A DNA stretch of 64,000 nucleotides, from contig NC_089990.1 in the NCBI RefSeq assembly GCF_036417845.1, positions 2,492,001 to 2,556,000 on the forward strand. Direction: 5' to 3'. The stretch's first letter is position 1; every line of letters starts with the position of its first letter. A program made the translations under genes and the position numbers. The notes beneath the pieces were generated by a model. It saw only the letters and a program-made list of their open reading frames with translations, searched no databases and was not told the origin of the DNA. The DNA comes from Apteryx mantelli (taxonomy: Eukaryota; Chordata; Aves; Apterygiformes; Apterygidae). This document shows positions 47,681 to 60,802 of the stretch, one piece after another.

Positions 47681-50600
47681 CCAAGAGCAACCGGGCAAAT
47701 TTGCTATGGTTTTTTTTTTTTTGGGGGGGGGGTCATTGCACGTGAGCACCGGCTTATTCGGGGGGCTCGTGTGCTCGCATCCTAAAAGCCTCATGCATTT
47801 TTTGCATGCACAAGACCAAATCAGCAGCACGAGTGCGGGGTTCACTACTCATTACCCGGTTAGGTGCTGCAAGCTGCATCGTCTCATCTCGGTGGCATAA
47901 AGTAGCTGTCGTATATTAGGCCTTTCCTGGGCGTTCGGAAAGGGCCGGTCCGTGATCCCCGAGGGGGTCAGAGCCCGCGGCTCACGGACGGACGAACCAC
48001 CGGGATTCGCTCGCTTAAGCTGTTCGGAAGCGCTCTCCAAATACGTGCGCGCGTGTGCAAGGCAAAAGGGGTTTCCAGCAGCTCGTGATCGGCACAACCA
48101 GGTTGTGCTCCCCCTTCCCAACAGGTAAATAAGTGTACTGCGCTTGCTGCTGTCTCGCATCCACCGGCACGTCTCGCTGGTACATCTGTAAGCCACTGCA
48201 AATCTTTAAACGTATTTATTATTCCATCAAAAAGAGCACGCTTGACTACACAGGCGTACACATTGTATTCCGCATGCTGCATTAACAATAATAGTTTTTT
48301 CATGGCTCCCATAAAAAGCAGCCAGGTAGGTATGAATAATGATGTGGCTCACTGTTAAAGGCCAAGAAATGAATAATAAATGAAAGAATGGAGAGCAGGG
48401 ACTGTCTCCCACACTCTGTGCTCCTGTGCTTTCCTTAGGCTAGAGAGTCAGATGGGACTTGTCTGCGTCCCACTGGGAAATGTAAAAAACATCCCCTTGC
48501 CCTTGTTTCCTCCTGCAGGCTGTGGCCACAGCGCCCAGGAGGAAGGAGTAAGGGCTTGATTTGTAGAGGGGAGAACAGCAGAGCCTGGATTGTATCTTCT
48601 CATTTATATCTTCTTCTTGCATTCCCACAGCTTAACTTCAGGAGAACAGTAATGATTCTTCCAATTTGCTCTTGCTGCAGACCTTTGACCTCACGGTGGT
48701 GTTGCTTGTACACCATCCCCGCTCAGCTCTGCAGTAAAGGCATGACTTTACAGCAAATTTAGTTCTGTTGCCTCATTAGGCATCAGATATGCAGCATTAT
48801 ATTAAGGATTATCTGGTCTATAATTGTGATTCAGCTGCCAGAAAGAGAGAATGTCTAATGTCTGCCCCTGTGAGCAGAGGCCTGAGCTTAGATTCCTGGC
48901 CTGGAGAGCGCGTGAACAGCTCCTGTTGGAGTTCAGAAGCATCTAGTGACACGGTAGGCTCACATAACTTATGAAACCACTGTAAATTGGGGAGAGTCAA
49001 GTGGATCGAATTCTCTGAATCATCACATCGAAGTCGCATTGAAGTCGAGTTGTTTTGCAGAGTAAATTAAGCAGTAAATTATTTGGGCTGGCAGTGGAAA
49101 TTCCTCCACTAATTAATATTGCTTGAAGGAATGAAATTCTACCCTTATTTGCAAAATACTCCGAATCCAGATTAGTTTCACTGCCTTCTCAGTTCCCAGA
49201 TGTGATTATCAGGCTCTGTCCTCAGCCATACCTGGGGGACTCCCGCGTACGAGCGAGCCCCCATCGCCCCCGGGACGGCTTTGGGGCTGTGGGTCATCAG
49301 GGCTTAGCCGTAGCAAGGGCTCAAAATATTGACAGTAGCTTGTTTTCTGCTCTGCCTCCTTCATGCCTGTTGAGTCCCACTTTGCTCTGTGCCTCACCCT
49401 GAGATTACTGACACTATTTGTAAAACTGCCATTAGCTTCATAGGCATCTGCGTATGGGGATAGGATTTGTCGTATGGAGGTCAGTGATACATATATATAT
49501 CGTATACGTAACTCCCACTGGTTTTAATGACACAGGATCAAGCCCAAGGAGCAGTTACAAGATTTGTAGGCAAACGACAAGAAAAACGTGGTTGTCACAC
49601 TGTAGGTCCCGTGAACTGAGGGGTGGTTCTGTGGGACTGTGCAGAGTAGGAGCGAGCTCAGAATTTATCTTTTCGAAGTGGAATGCCCAGTCATGCACAT
49701 CCTGGGCCAAACCAGCTCCCGTTTGCACCAGGGCAGTTCCTCTGGCTTCCAGAAAATGGCTGCGGTGTGAGAACAGAATTTGCGCCATTGGGATTAAAAC
49801 ATAAAAAATATTCTGTTGTAAGCTACGGTCTGGCTTTCTCCCTTCGCCACCATGACCTTTATGCAAAAATACTTATTCCAAGCCCCACTGCAGAATCTCC
49901 GATACCATAAAGCGTCAGCAGTTTACCTATAGTCCACAAGCGTGCAACGTTCGATTATAGCATATAAGGAGAGAACATGTTAATGAAAGAATGCTTTTCC
50001 TCCATATGACACTACGAACTGGCACAGCAGGTGTCAGTTTATGTCAACATCAGCTGATTTTCTTCTCCGTTACCCTTTTTACTCTCTCTTTGCTTACCCA
50101 GCAGGTCCTGCCTTTTTGACATCCAGCGTCGCGTTCAGTGTTTCCTCACGTTTGGTGATAGGAAGTTTGACTCGGTCTGTCTCAAACGTTGATGTCGTCG
50201 CCCGCGTGAGGGTCACTATGCATTATTGATAGCGATGGGAAAGTCGTGAATGCACAGAGCTTCGCCGCAGGGCCTTACCCCTTGTCTTTGGTTTATCGGT
50301 GTTTTATCTTCTCTCCACAGTCTGGTGATACTGTCGGCAGTGACATTTCATTCTACCCGCACCGCAGAAAAGGAGCAGTACCGTGATCTTGGTGCTGCAG
50401 CTATAATCCTTTTTCTGGTGTAGTCTGATGCAGTTATGCTGTTTTCGCTTCATCACAGAACTCTAGAAAATGTTTCACTTACCAAAATCTGTTTTCTAGA
50501 GGAATCCCAGCTCTTACTGATACAAAATTAAGAATAAACTCTTCTAAAGCAAATGCTTTAAATTAATAAATATTCCATGTTTTTTTCCCAATTTTACAAT

Positions 50601-50869
50601 GCATCTCATAAAATTGGGAAAAATATCATTAAAAAGAAATCCCACTACTGTATTGTGTAGTCAGAGAATAGCTTTTTCATATGAGAAGTATGAAAATTAA
50701 TTCATAAAATAGGAGTTATATTTCAACATTATAAATAACACCAATAATAATACAAACAAACAATTGAAGACAAAGTAATCTCTGGACAGGACCCCAGTTT
50801 CCCGTGTTATCAGTTATGTGCAAAGCAGTCTGTGGAGGGTGCCGGCCAAACTTTGTCCGGGACGCTAAA
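47681..50869. other. putative TENT5D leader intron, left part
   Basis: CpG density falls off to about 48060, with a T13G10 run at 47710-47732. Near 49508-49546 there is half of a MITE-like palindrome (ACTCCCACTGGTTTTAATGA, then ACAGGATCAAG). No exon is recognised with confidence. Confidence 0.35.
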
Positions 50870-51960
50870 GTTTCTTCCAACTCGATTTAAACTAGCAGCG
50901 TGCTTTAGCGACTAGGAAGAGCCTTTATCCCGAGGGATCCGACCGCTTAACAGATCCACCTGGAGACCACGCGCCGACTTCAGGCGCTGCTTCAGGAGTG
51001 AAACAGGATAACCGCTCAGCGGCAAACGCTTCTATAAAGTAGGCAGAAGGGAGCAGGCGCAACGCGGCGAGATCTTTGCGGGCCACAAGTGCATCCGTCC
51101 TGCTGGCTCTCCGAGCGCGCGGTGCCTACTGGCGGCACCCAGCCGCAATCCCTCGGTGCTCAGCACTCATTCAGAAACGCAGCGCCGCGCCGATGGAAGC
51201 GCTAAGACAGCTCCCAGCGAGGCGCAGCGTTTTGGCGTACGCGCCGTACGGCGGCGGCGGCGGTGGCAAATGTGAGCTCGGTTTGCTGCGTGTGTTGCGC
51301 CGGGAGCCTCCCCACCAGCCGCGGCTGCAAAGCCGGCGTGTCCTCCGCGGCTCTCCCCCTGCCCGCCGCTGCTGCTTCGGGCCAGCCCGCTGCCGCCGTT
51401 GCCAGTCGCCGGGACTTCGCCGGTGCTGATGGGGGCCGGAGGCTGGTGAGGGTGTCTGGGGAGAGCCTTGACTCTGCAGCGCCTGCTTTCCCCTGAAACA
51501 GCCCCGAACCAGGGCTGTCACGGCCCGCTGCGAAGCTCGTCCCTCTGGCATCGGAGGAGGAGGGAGGATTACGAAGTTGGTTCGTAGATGGAAGAGGAGG
51601 ATTGCTCCGTTCTTCAGCTTGCCTGCTTTTGCTGCAGTTTAGTCATAATAATGAGAATTTTTGATAAGTGAGTTTCAAATTGAGTCGCTGGTATCTAGAG
51701 GGAGTAAATAGATTTTGGCGTGAGTCTGAGGAGCGGAGCAGAGCAGGCGGGGGCTGCAGCGGGAGCCTGGCGGGCCGAGGAGGAAGGCGAGCGTTGCCCG
51801 GGGGGGAGCGGGACCCGCGCGGAGCCCAGGGGAGCCCGGCGGGTCCAGGGACGACGTGTCGGGGTGAAACCCGAGGAGCAGAGACGCCTGCATTGGCTGC
51901 CAGACCCCGCTGGGCTCATGGTGTCCTTTTGCTCCTTACGCGCAGGAACGCAAGCGTAAA
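50870..51960. promoter_or_regulatory. second GC-rich, CpG-rich cluster
   Basis: Two CpG-rich blocks, about 50870-51480 and 51720-51960, lie 3.5 kb after the main island. A donor-like CTG|GTGAGG ends a possible exon at 51445. They could be an alternative TENT5D promoter, a separate non-coding RNA promoter or an enhancer. No recognisable protein is encoded. Confidence 0.4.
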
Positions 51961-54900
51961 AGACTTTGAAACAAGTTTGTCGGTGCGCGCCACCCCAATT
52001 CACAATTCAGGAATAGAAAAACAATATCTTTGAGATAAAATGTAAACGTTGATGTAGTAGTTTTTGACTGTTGTTTTTACTTCAGGCCGAAAAATCCTGG
52101 AAGCCACGAGTACGGAATAATGAAAGGATACTCTTTTTCCTGTAATGGCCGAGCCAGCAAAAGGCAGCCATTGAGAATAATGTCCCAACAGCCAAAGTAC
52201 TTCATCAATCTCAGCCGCTGCTTTTATGAACATATTATATAATAATGGGTATTCTTCTAAAAAAATATGAAGGTCTCTCTCTCTCCTTCCCCTAAATATC
52301 ACAAGGGGAAGCCATTAATTCTACTCCAGTGTTAATCTGTTCTCTCATGATGATGTATCCATTAATGGATATCATATATCCATTAAACCTTCCACCCTCG
52401 CACAGAAAGAAATAACAATTATTCATTGTTATAAAGACTAAATGAAAAAATCTGACTTTTTTTTAAAGTGACTGAGTATATATTTGCCTGACTTTTCCTC
52501 CAGAAGGCCAGACTCCACATGGCGAGCCTTCTTCATCTAAGCCATCCAGCACCTCTTCTCCTTGCCATTGAAGACATAACTGGCTTCACGTTTTCAGACT
52601 AACTGGACCTCAGCTCTTGCCAGACTTAACCCTATGTTCCTGGCTGCAAATATGAGACATCATTGCACAAACTTGGAGAGCGAGTCAGGGAACACGCATT
52701 CATTCAATTAGGAGCCCATGATGAGCTGGAAAGCAAATGAGAGCTGCAGGCAGGCCCTGGCACAGCAGGGCAGAGTGACAGAAAGCCAAGTACTCGGCTG
52801 CTGGTAGCAGTAAAATGGCAGTGACGTGAATCTGAATTCTGTAGCATGGTGTAAAAAAGCCACAATATTCTTCATAAAATGAGTAATGCAGTCCCTACAT
52901 CCTTGGGCTATTATTTCAGGTTTTCCTGCAGATCATGCATATATTTATGCTCAAGTCATACTTTCAAAGTTATCTTTAATCAGAAGCATATATATTTTTA
53001 GTATAAAAGATGAGACCATGGAGCACCGAGCTGCAGCAAGGAGTAAATTTGCAGCTAGACCAAATCATATACTGTACAGCGCTGTAGGTATTAGGAACTT
53101 TGTAGGAGGGGATGCTGGAATGAGAGTCTTTGAAGAAAAGCCTAGAAAGAGACTACCTAGCTATCAGCATGTCTTTGAAATGAATAGCGGATGCAAAAAA
53201 GTGCTTTTATGATAGCACACAAGTATTAAAAACAAATACTTACAATTCCTGCATAGCCAGTCAAAGGGCCATTCGGTGCATGGAAATTACAGCAATAGGC
53301 TGAATCCTGTGCTTACTGTAAATGAACCAACAAGGTAGTTTGCCAAGAAACAAGAACTTCCTGTGATCTGCCCGCATTTTTAGAAAGTACATGAAAACAT
53401 TTCCCCATTCATAATGTTTAATTTTGCTGAGTTGCTATTGGTTCTAATTCTTTTTTTTGCATGATTCCACTATGTCCCTGCTAATTTGCAAGTCTATATG
53501 TAATATTAAATTCTTTAATCCCATAGAGAAAATAGCAAGATGTTAACATCCTTGCAGAGGATTAAGTATGACCTGAAACCCGGAGTCTTTGTAAGCACTG
53601 CTGTGCCTTTCCACCGATAGCTTTTACCTTATCATTTGTGACTTAAAAGGCTATTGTTATGACTGCAGGACTGCCAAGTCATAATGCATGATTTATTATG
53701 TGCAGCAGGTGACTGGCAGTTAACATGCATCTCAAAAAAGAACTGTTTGTTTTTTTTCTTGCAGCTTTCCCTGGGAGGTTCATGTTTTTATCAGTGACAA
53801 GATGACAATTCATATTTTCACCAAAGGATCCAGTGAGTCATCTTATTAACTCCCCTGAAATACATGCTTGGCAATAGAGCTGCCACGGTAAGTCTGTGGG
53901 ATTTTTCATTCTTCCTGGAAACGTTATTCAGGAATTAGTCCATAGTATAAATTTAGTAGTATAAATAATGATCTTTACGTAAAGCAGTAGCTTCTCCGTG
54001 ATGACCACAGTCCAAAATAGATCAAATATTGCGTAACACACTGTTTTTTTAATATTATTATTAGAGCAACAGATGTTACAGGACAAGACAGACTATGCCA
54101 CAACCCATGCTCTTTACTAGGGCATGTTTTTTTGCGCCTGGATACTGTGCATGAAGGAACCTCATGCATTGTGGGAGCTGATACAAAGCCATAATAAATC
54201 CGGCCCTGAAAATGTTGCCGTGTGAGTGGGTCCACATGCAGCTAGGAGCGAGTGTACTGTGAGACATGAAGGAAAAATCTGGCATCCAAAAAGAAACAGT
54301 CTCCAGGATGACATAACATGGATTATGAATTAGTACTGATTGCCCAAAGTAAGCTCCTTATTTATTTTGTCCCTCCTGAAGACTCCCAGATCATCTCGCC
54401 GATATCCTGTAACGTTTCAGTAGAGGTCCAGGCCACTCGGGCCCTTCCCCAGCTTGGCAACAGAGGAGAGCACGGCTGCCCGTGCGCCGGACTGTTCTGC
54501 AAATGGAGCTCATTTGGGAGAAGGGGCAATGCAGGCTGCTACATGACTGTGTTGCTTTTCCTCGTGTCTAGCTGGAGAAAGGGTAGGACGCAGTTTTGTT
54601 GGTAATGCCTCCGATGCTCTTCTGTTTGCTTGTTTTGCCCTTGAAAGTGATATTTTGTGGCGCAGTCCAAGCAAACTGCTTTCTGCTTAAGCATATTTGC
54701 ACACCACGCAACCTTATCTCACAGGAGAAGAGCATATGGCCTTGAGTTATTATTTGTTATTTCAGGGTAACTAGATGGTAGCTGTACTGAAAACTTATGG
54801 CAACTCATGCGTTATCTCACGATAACAGGATAAATAAACAGTCTCTTCACTGCATGCATTAGCATTAATGGAAGGAAAAGCTCACTGTTAAACTAGTTTA

Positions 54901-57900
54901 AACATGTCCCCATTTAGGATGCCCCAGATGCTTTGCTTCTTCTACTTCTCTCATGCACATTAAAATTATAACTAGGACTACTTCCACATTTGATATTGTT
55001 GTCTTCAAAGCTGCAGCTCTGTCAGCTGCAGTCCTTAAGTCAGTGAGCGTGCAAAATACTTGAAATGCCCGACTTAATAGAGAAATGTGTCTTTCAGTTA
55101 GAATAAAACTTAAACAAGATGCCACAGAAATCATTAGCAATGCGTATAATGTGTATGTAGCAAACCAATGCAGAGATGTAAGGGGAGAATGCAATAGTTA
55201 CTTGGAGCATCTCCGGAGTAAACCCCAAATGGTAGAATGCAAGACTACTAAGGTGGCTGAAAAGACATTTTAGCTGATCTGTAAAAAGTCCCCTAGCAAC
55301 TGATTTCAGGTGCAGACAAAGGTAAAGACAACTGGAGCATTAAAGTATTCAATATAATTGTTGTAAAACAGACAAATCGGGGAGTAGATAAAAGCAAAGG
55401 GAAGAGAATGGAGCTAACACAGCTGCACAAAAACTATTTCAGATGTGTTCTGCTTGAGAATGCCAGCACATTATAAACCCTTTGAAAATACACTGAAGCA
55501 GCATTATAGAGTATATAAAAAGAGAATGTTAAACACTTTATGGGTAAAATATGAGCTAAATTTGATGAGAATGTCCTCTAGACTGTAAGTATCTGTTTCT
55601 ATGAAAGTTGACTGGAACATTAAAGATATCATTAGCCTGGCAGGTTTTCTTGATTCAGATGTAAAGCCAGACCTGCTTTTATTTTTTGGGTGAAGCTGGT
55701 GTATGGCAGAACGCTAAGAGTTGGTTGGTTGACTAAATCTTTTGTCATCGTAAAACCAAAATCACATCCTGCAGTAAGAGTTTGGACCAAACTCTGCTGA
55801 AGAAAATGAAAGCCCCGATTTCAGTATATCAATAGTGAGAGTGTTTTTTATGACCCCACACTTCCAAAACATTTTTCAGCCACTTCGCCAGCTGAAGGTG
55901 ACCATGGAAGGGCAAATTAGAACTTGAATAAGGGAAATACTCTTCTAGCCTTATAATAAGAAAGGTATATCACAAAACATGACTAGATCTGATCCATCTT
56001 ATTCTGTGCTTCTCTAGCCAGTATATTTAAAGACAAACACCCTGAAAAGTATTTTTCCTCATTCCTTTATCTGGCAGGGATCTTAAATCAGGCAGGATTC
56101 AGGGTCTTTTATAACTATGTATTATAATAATAAATTCCATAAAACAAGAACTAAGAAAAACCACTAGGAGAGAGTTTCAGTAAGTTACAAATACTGGTTA
56201 AGTGGGGAAAAAAACAGCTTTTCAATACACAGTTTCGAAGGCTATTTGTTCCTTTCACTGTCACGCTGCTAGTGATTGTGCACCCCTCCATTTGTCCACG
56301 GACTTCAAAATGGGAAAACATTGGATGTAAAACGTATGAAAAGATGTTAGATATCATATGGAAGAAGCTACAAAAACGGAAATCTTTGACAGTGTGCAGC
56401 AGGCCAGACCTAAGGAAGGCTGGGGCTGGGCGATGCAGATGGATATCCGCTCTCAGAGTCAGCGTCACGTGCGCAGTTACCCTTAAGGGCACAAAGCCGC
56501 TGCTGCTGGCAAAGGGGCAGCGAGATACATCGGCCTCCAGAGATCGCTCTCCATTGACGTGTCACCTAACGTCACCAGTCTCCAAAGTGACCCTGACAGC
56601 TTGGTGGGGGACAAGTACCCGGGTTCCTAGGAGTCCTCCAGCGTGTGGGAGTCCGCCTGGGTTGTTCCCTCAACTCACGGCCTCTTTCCCCGTTAACCAA
56701 GCCAATCCACGCACCCATTGGTATCTGGCTTCATCTAGCTGCTATGGTCGCTTTCCCTTTGCCCCTTGATCCGCATAGTTTTGCCCAATGCTTTGATTAA
56801 TTATAGCCCCAATATATCTGCTGATTTATTGTAACTGAGGCCTCCTTGCGTTAATAACAACTCCTGACACCAGTCTGAGCACCTCAGTAAATAAATTTGC
56901 CACTGCTTAAGAATAAGAAGAATGGCCAGAAATTGTTCTTTTCACCAACATGTTTAAGGCAAAGAACAAGTCAAAGTTCTTCCAGCAAAGTGCAGGTTAT
57001 ATACTGGATTACAAACTGGAAGCAAATTAAAAAAAAAAAAGTTTATCTAGGTCTACTTGTAAATTAATTATGTTCTTGACGACTTCACTGGCTTTTTTCC
57101 TAGGACATTTTCCTTACTTGTCAAAGATGAAGGCGTTATTTCAGCACAGGGTTCTTAGGGTTGATCCTGAGACATTTCTCAGCCATTAATGGTGAGGCTC
57201 TGAACTCACAAAGCCCTCCGAACAGTTCCAGTTCTGTAACACGGACATTAATGTCAGGAGACAGTAATATTAAAATATGCATCTTTCAACACACCATTGG
57301 CATCTAATGCTCAACTATGTTTTTCTTTTTCATAGCTCCTTAAATGCACTTATTTACTTAATTACTGTAATCCCTCCTAATTATATAATTGTATGATTGT
57401 ATTTAATTATATTCATAATATACATAAATAAAATTTTAAAATTAAAGCATTTAAATTCCCATTACAAAAAAATCATTAAAATAAAGTTTGTGTATGTTCA
57501 TTTAGGAACATTTAAAAACCAATATTGTGGGGTTTGCAACATTTTTTTCACATTATAAAATTTAAATAAATAATCCATGCTAAGGTCTAACTGCCTGCTA
57601 AATATGATACGAAAATAAGATAATTTTAAACTGAGGAATTCTAAAGCCTGAACTTTATCCCATACCTTTTATAGGCATTTCTTTATAGGCCTTCTTGGGA
57701 GATTTTACTGTATCAGTGCAGACTGGAAGTGGTTTTGTTGTCCTCTGCCAACTATAACTTCCAGCATTGGTACACTCCTGTGGGAGACTTAGTTAGCTAG
57801 GAGAAAAAGATTTTGTCCTGAGAAATAATGTGGAAACAACTTAAGAATTATCAGACATCCAGTTCTTAAGCCATAAAAAGCAATATTAAGGGATGCACGC

Positions 57901-58337
57901 ATGTAGATGAGCCCTACAGGCTAAAGTACATTCCAAGCATATCACTAGATCAATGGTGAGCGTGTTGCATCACTCTTGAGTTTTTTAAATAATTTCCTGG
58001 TCTTTCAGTAACTCTAGGTATGTAAGTCACTGAAGATAGAGGCAGATTTCCAGGCAGGACAAAAAGGATTTAATTTGCTCATTTTGCTCATTTTAGCTCT
58101 TCACTGTGAAATTTATTTGGAGTTTCATTATAACCACCAGGTATTTCATGTTATTAACCTTTGAGTAGTTTTAAATGAAATCTATATAGTTTACTACATT
58201 TACTTTGAGTCATGGATTATACAATAACACAATGGTTTCTCAGTAGGATTAAAATCCAACTACATTAAAATTCAATTAAGAACCTGTGACAAGTGCAGTG
58301 GTTGACTCAGACAGTTTTAACTTGTATTGTATTTCAG
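51961..58337. other. putative TENT5D leader intron, right part
   Basis: AT-rich DNA with no recognisable coding sequence or transposon. One exon-like block with strong splice sites (53765-53887) is listed separately; other acceptor-like sites, such as near 52504, lack a matching donor. Confidence 0.35.
53765..53887 (+). other. candidate non-coding leader exon
   Basis: A very strong acceptor (T-run, CTTGCAG) precedes 53765 and a strong donor, ACG|GTAAGT, follows 53887; a weaker internal donor, CCA|GTGAGT, is at 53832. The block has no long frame. It fits an untranslated TENT5D exon or a lncRNA exon. Support is splice-site quality only. Confidence 0.28.
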
Positions 58338-58372
58338 TGTAAAATGAACTGCTTTGTCACTGCACCGAGGAG
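58338..58372 (+). other. TENT5D: candidate 35-bp TENT5D leader exon with an upstream ATG
   Basis: The acceptor TTGTATTTCAG and donor GAG|GTAAGA bracket 35 bp that start 150 bp before the TENT5D start codon. The exon contains ATG at 58344. If joined to 58469, that ATG gives a 10-codon frame, MNCFVTAPRS, ending at TAG 58470-58472, sixteen bases before the main ATG. Confidence 0.4.
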
Positions 58373-58468
58373 GTAAGATACATATTTGTCATAACATCGT
58401 AGAATGTCAGGCGCTCTTGTATTTGAGCAAATTCTAACATTTTTCTCTTAATTTTTGTTTCTCCCTAG

Positions 58469-58487
58469 TTAGCCAACTGATTTCACA
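58469..58487 (+). other. TENT5D: 5' UTR part of the TENT5D coding exon
   Basis: The acceptor TTTTTGTTTCTCCCTAG ends at 58468. Nineteen untranslated bases then lead to the ATG, whose context is CACAATGA with A at -3. This fits spliced untranslated leader exons feeding one coding exon. Confidence 0.7.
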
Positions 58488-59663
58488 ATGACTGAGGGCT
58501 TAGACCACAGATTCAGTAGTCTCACCTGGGATCAGATTAAAATTCTGGATCAAGTATTAACTGAGATAATACCCATTCATGGAAGAGGAAATTTTCCAAC
58601 ACTGGAAGTAAAACCCAAGGATATCATTCGTGTGGTAAAGGAACAGCTCATCGAAAAGCAAATCAATGTTCGAGATATCCGCCTGAACGGTTCAACAGCT
58701 AGTCACATCCTAGTAAAGCAGAATGGAACGAGTTATAAGGACCTCGACATCATTTTTGGTGTTGAACTTCCAAGTGAACTCGAATTCCAGATCGTTAAAG
58801 AGGCAGTCCTAAATTGCCTGTTGGACTTTTTGCCAAAATGTGTTAATAAAGAAAAAATCACTGCTCAGACCATGAAAGATGCCTATGTACAGAAGATGGT
58901 CAAAGTCTCCACTGACCACGATCGCTGGAGTCTCATCTCACTGTCAAACAACAGTGGCAAGAACGTAGAATTAAAATTTGTTAACTCGCTCAGACGGCAG
59001 TTTGAGTTTAGTGTCGACTCCTTCCAAATAATCCTGGACTCCATATTAAGTGTTTACAGAGAAACAGACTGCAAACTGACAGAAGACTCCCACCCCACGG
59101 TTATTGCAGAGAGCATGTATGGAGACTTCAATGAAGCAATGGACCACTTAAAGTACAAACTTATTTCCACCAGGAACCCTGAGGAAATCAGAGGAGGCGG
59201 CCTTCTGAAGTACAGCAATCTCCTGGTTCGTGACTTTAAGCCAGCAGATGAGGCTGAAATTAAATCTCTGGAACGTTATATGTGTTCCAGGTTCTTCATT
59301 GATTTTCCAGATGTTGCTGAGCAGCAGAGGAAAATTGAGTCATATCTGCGCAACCACTTCATTGGGGAAGAAAAAAGCAAGTATGACTACTTGATGACTC
59401 TGCACGGAGTTGTAAATGAGAGCACAGTCTGTCTCATGGGACACGAACGAAGACAAACTCTGAATATGATTACAATTCTGGCTTTAAAAGTACTTGGAGA
59501 ACAAAACATCATCCCAAACGCAGCCAATGTAACGTGCTACTATCAGCCTGCTCCGTATATCAGTGACAGAAACTTCAGCAATTATTACATTGCTCATGGA
59601 CAACCACCTATCATCTACCAGCCATACCCATTTCACATACCGATGCAAAGTGGCATGGTTTAG
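58488..59663 (+). CDS. TENT5D: TENT5D (FAM46D), terminal nucleotidyltransferase 5D, intact
   Basis: A 391-codon single-exon frame encodes a TENT5/FAM46 non-canonical poly(A) polymerase. Known for the family: these cytoplasmic enzymes extend poly(A) tails and stabilise selected mRNAs; TENT5D is mainly testicular in mammals and linked to sperm development. Visible marks: [18 protein letters not shown] (29-46); the nucleotidyltransferase signature LNGS at 66-69 followed by KDLDII with Asp85 and Asp87; a probable third carboxylate, Glu161, in KNVELKFV; then [62 protein letters not shown] and [10 protein letters not shown]. The short N-terminus and [13 protein letters not shown] and [15 protein letters not shown] point to the D paralogue, not A, B or C. 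Length agrees with mammalian TENT5D (about 389). No break or missing catalytic residue is seen. Confidence 0.96.
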   Translation: MTEGLDHRFSSLTWDQIKILDQVLTEIIPIHGRGNFPTLEVKPKDIIRVVKEQLIEKQINVRDIRLNGSTASHILVKQNGTSYKDLDIIFGVELPSELEFQIVKEAVLNCLLDFLPKCVNKEKITAQTMKDAYVQKMVKVSTDHDRWSLISLSNNSGKNVELKFVNSLRRQFEFSVDSFQIILDSILSVYRETDCKLTEDSHPTVIAESMYGDFNEAMDHLKYKLISTRNPEEIRGGGLLKYSNLLVRDFKPADEAEIKSLERYMCSRFFIDFPDVAEQQRKIESYLRNHFIGEEKSKYDYLMTLHGVVNESTVCLMGHERRQTLNMITILALKVLGEQNIIPNAANVTCYYQPAPYISDRNFSNYYIAHGQPPIIYQPYPFHIPMQSGMV

Positions 59664-59718
59664 TAACGCAGTAGCTTCCTCAGCACTTACACCCCTCTCT
59701 CTTCCTAGTTCTCTCCGT

Positions 59719-59724
59719 AATAAA
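59719..59724 (+). terminator. TENT5D: first AATAAA after the TENT5D stop
   Basis: AATAAA lies 56 nt after the stop codon, which would give an unusually short 3' UTR. A second hexamer at 60025-60030 is an equally good candidate. Confidence 0.3.
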
Positions 59725-60755
59725 GGCCTCATTAAAACACGTTTTATCATCACTTTTGATTTCAGGACTTATTTTTGTGCAAGTTGCCAATGTTACTTGG
59801 TTGGTCAATGTTGAAATCACCATTAAGCAGATCACGAAATAAGTAAGATTGCTATCATTATTCCTGATGTATTTATATCCCTAAATGTGTTTGGGCTGAC
59901 TTGTCTTTTGGACAAAAAGAGATGGATGTAAATTATTCTGATTTTATAAGATGAAATGCACTAAGTTCTAGATTCTAAAAAATTCTTAAGCAAAATTTAA
60001 ATAATGAAAATGAAAAATTAAGCCAATAAAATACCTCTCAGTAGAAACGCCTGATTTTAAAAATGATAGTGTTCTGGGTACATTGAACTGGCAGGATCAT
60101 GCATCAGTTATATCCATTCAGTTCCAGCAAAATTTATTTTCAGCACATTTTGAAAATATGCATTGATTGACTGTCCCTTGGTAGACTGAGCTCTGCTCTG
60201 TAGGCTCTTGCCTGATCACTTTTCAACTCCCATTAGAGACTTGAGGTCACAGACCTCGCTGGAGTACTGCTCAGTGCCGCTTAGCAGAAACCATCCCTAC
60301 CGAGAGCAAACTCAGCATTTTCTGAGTATCCAAAATTTCCACTGATCTGAGTGAGATTTGGCTGCTTAAGTAATGCGGTGTTGGACCCCAGGATCTGACT
60401 CAGAGATGGTGAAAGTTCTATGAGCTGTAGCTATTCTGATTAAATTTATCCTGAACAACAAGGTAATAGAACGACAAAGGTGGAAATTGAGCACCTAGGG
60501 GCTTGCTTTCTATTGTTAATTTGTTATTAATCAGAGATGCTTAAGTGCATAATAAATGGAGTGAGGAAAGAAAAAACACAACAAAGCTGAGGGACGCGTT
60601 ATATTTAAGTGAATTAAGACAAATTCTTAGCAGGGGCATTTGAAAAAATGTTTTGTACTAGCGATGTCCTGTATATGTTTAGATATCTGCACACATACGC
60701 TAGTAGCAAATGAAAAATCTCTCTTATGATCAGGAAGTAAAACATTAGTTACAAG

Positions 60756-60760
<5 letters not shown>

Positions 60761-60800
<40 letters not shown>
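60761..60800. repeat. (GT)20 microsatellite
   Basis: Forty bases of perfect GT dinucleotide lie downstream of TENT5D. The length and purity suggest a polymorphic marker. Confidence 0.97.

Positions 60801-60802
<2 letters not shown>

Noticed and set aside
46748-47785. 345-codon Gly/Arg/Ala-rich frame across the distal CpG island, with counterparts on the other strand
   Set aside because: Open frames in all directions with low-complexity content are expected in such GC-rich DNA. Only the frame from 47178 is kept, as a possible upstream frame.
51076-52033. Frames of 70-126 codons in the second GC-rich cluster
   Set aside because: Arg/Pro/Ala-rich composition, open on both strands, with no motif or paired splice sites.
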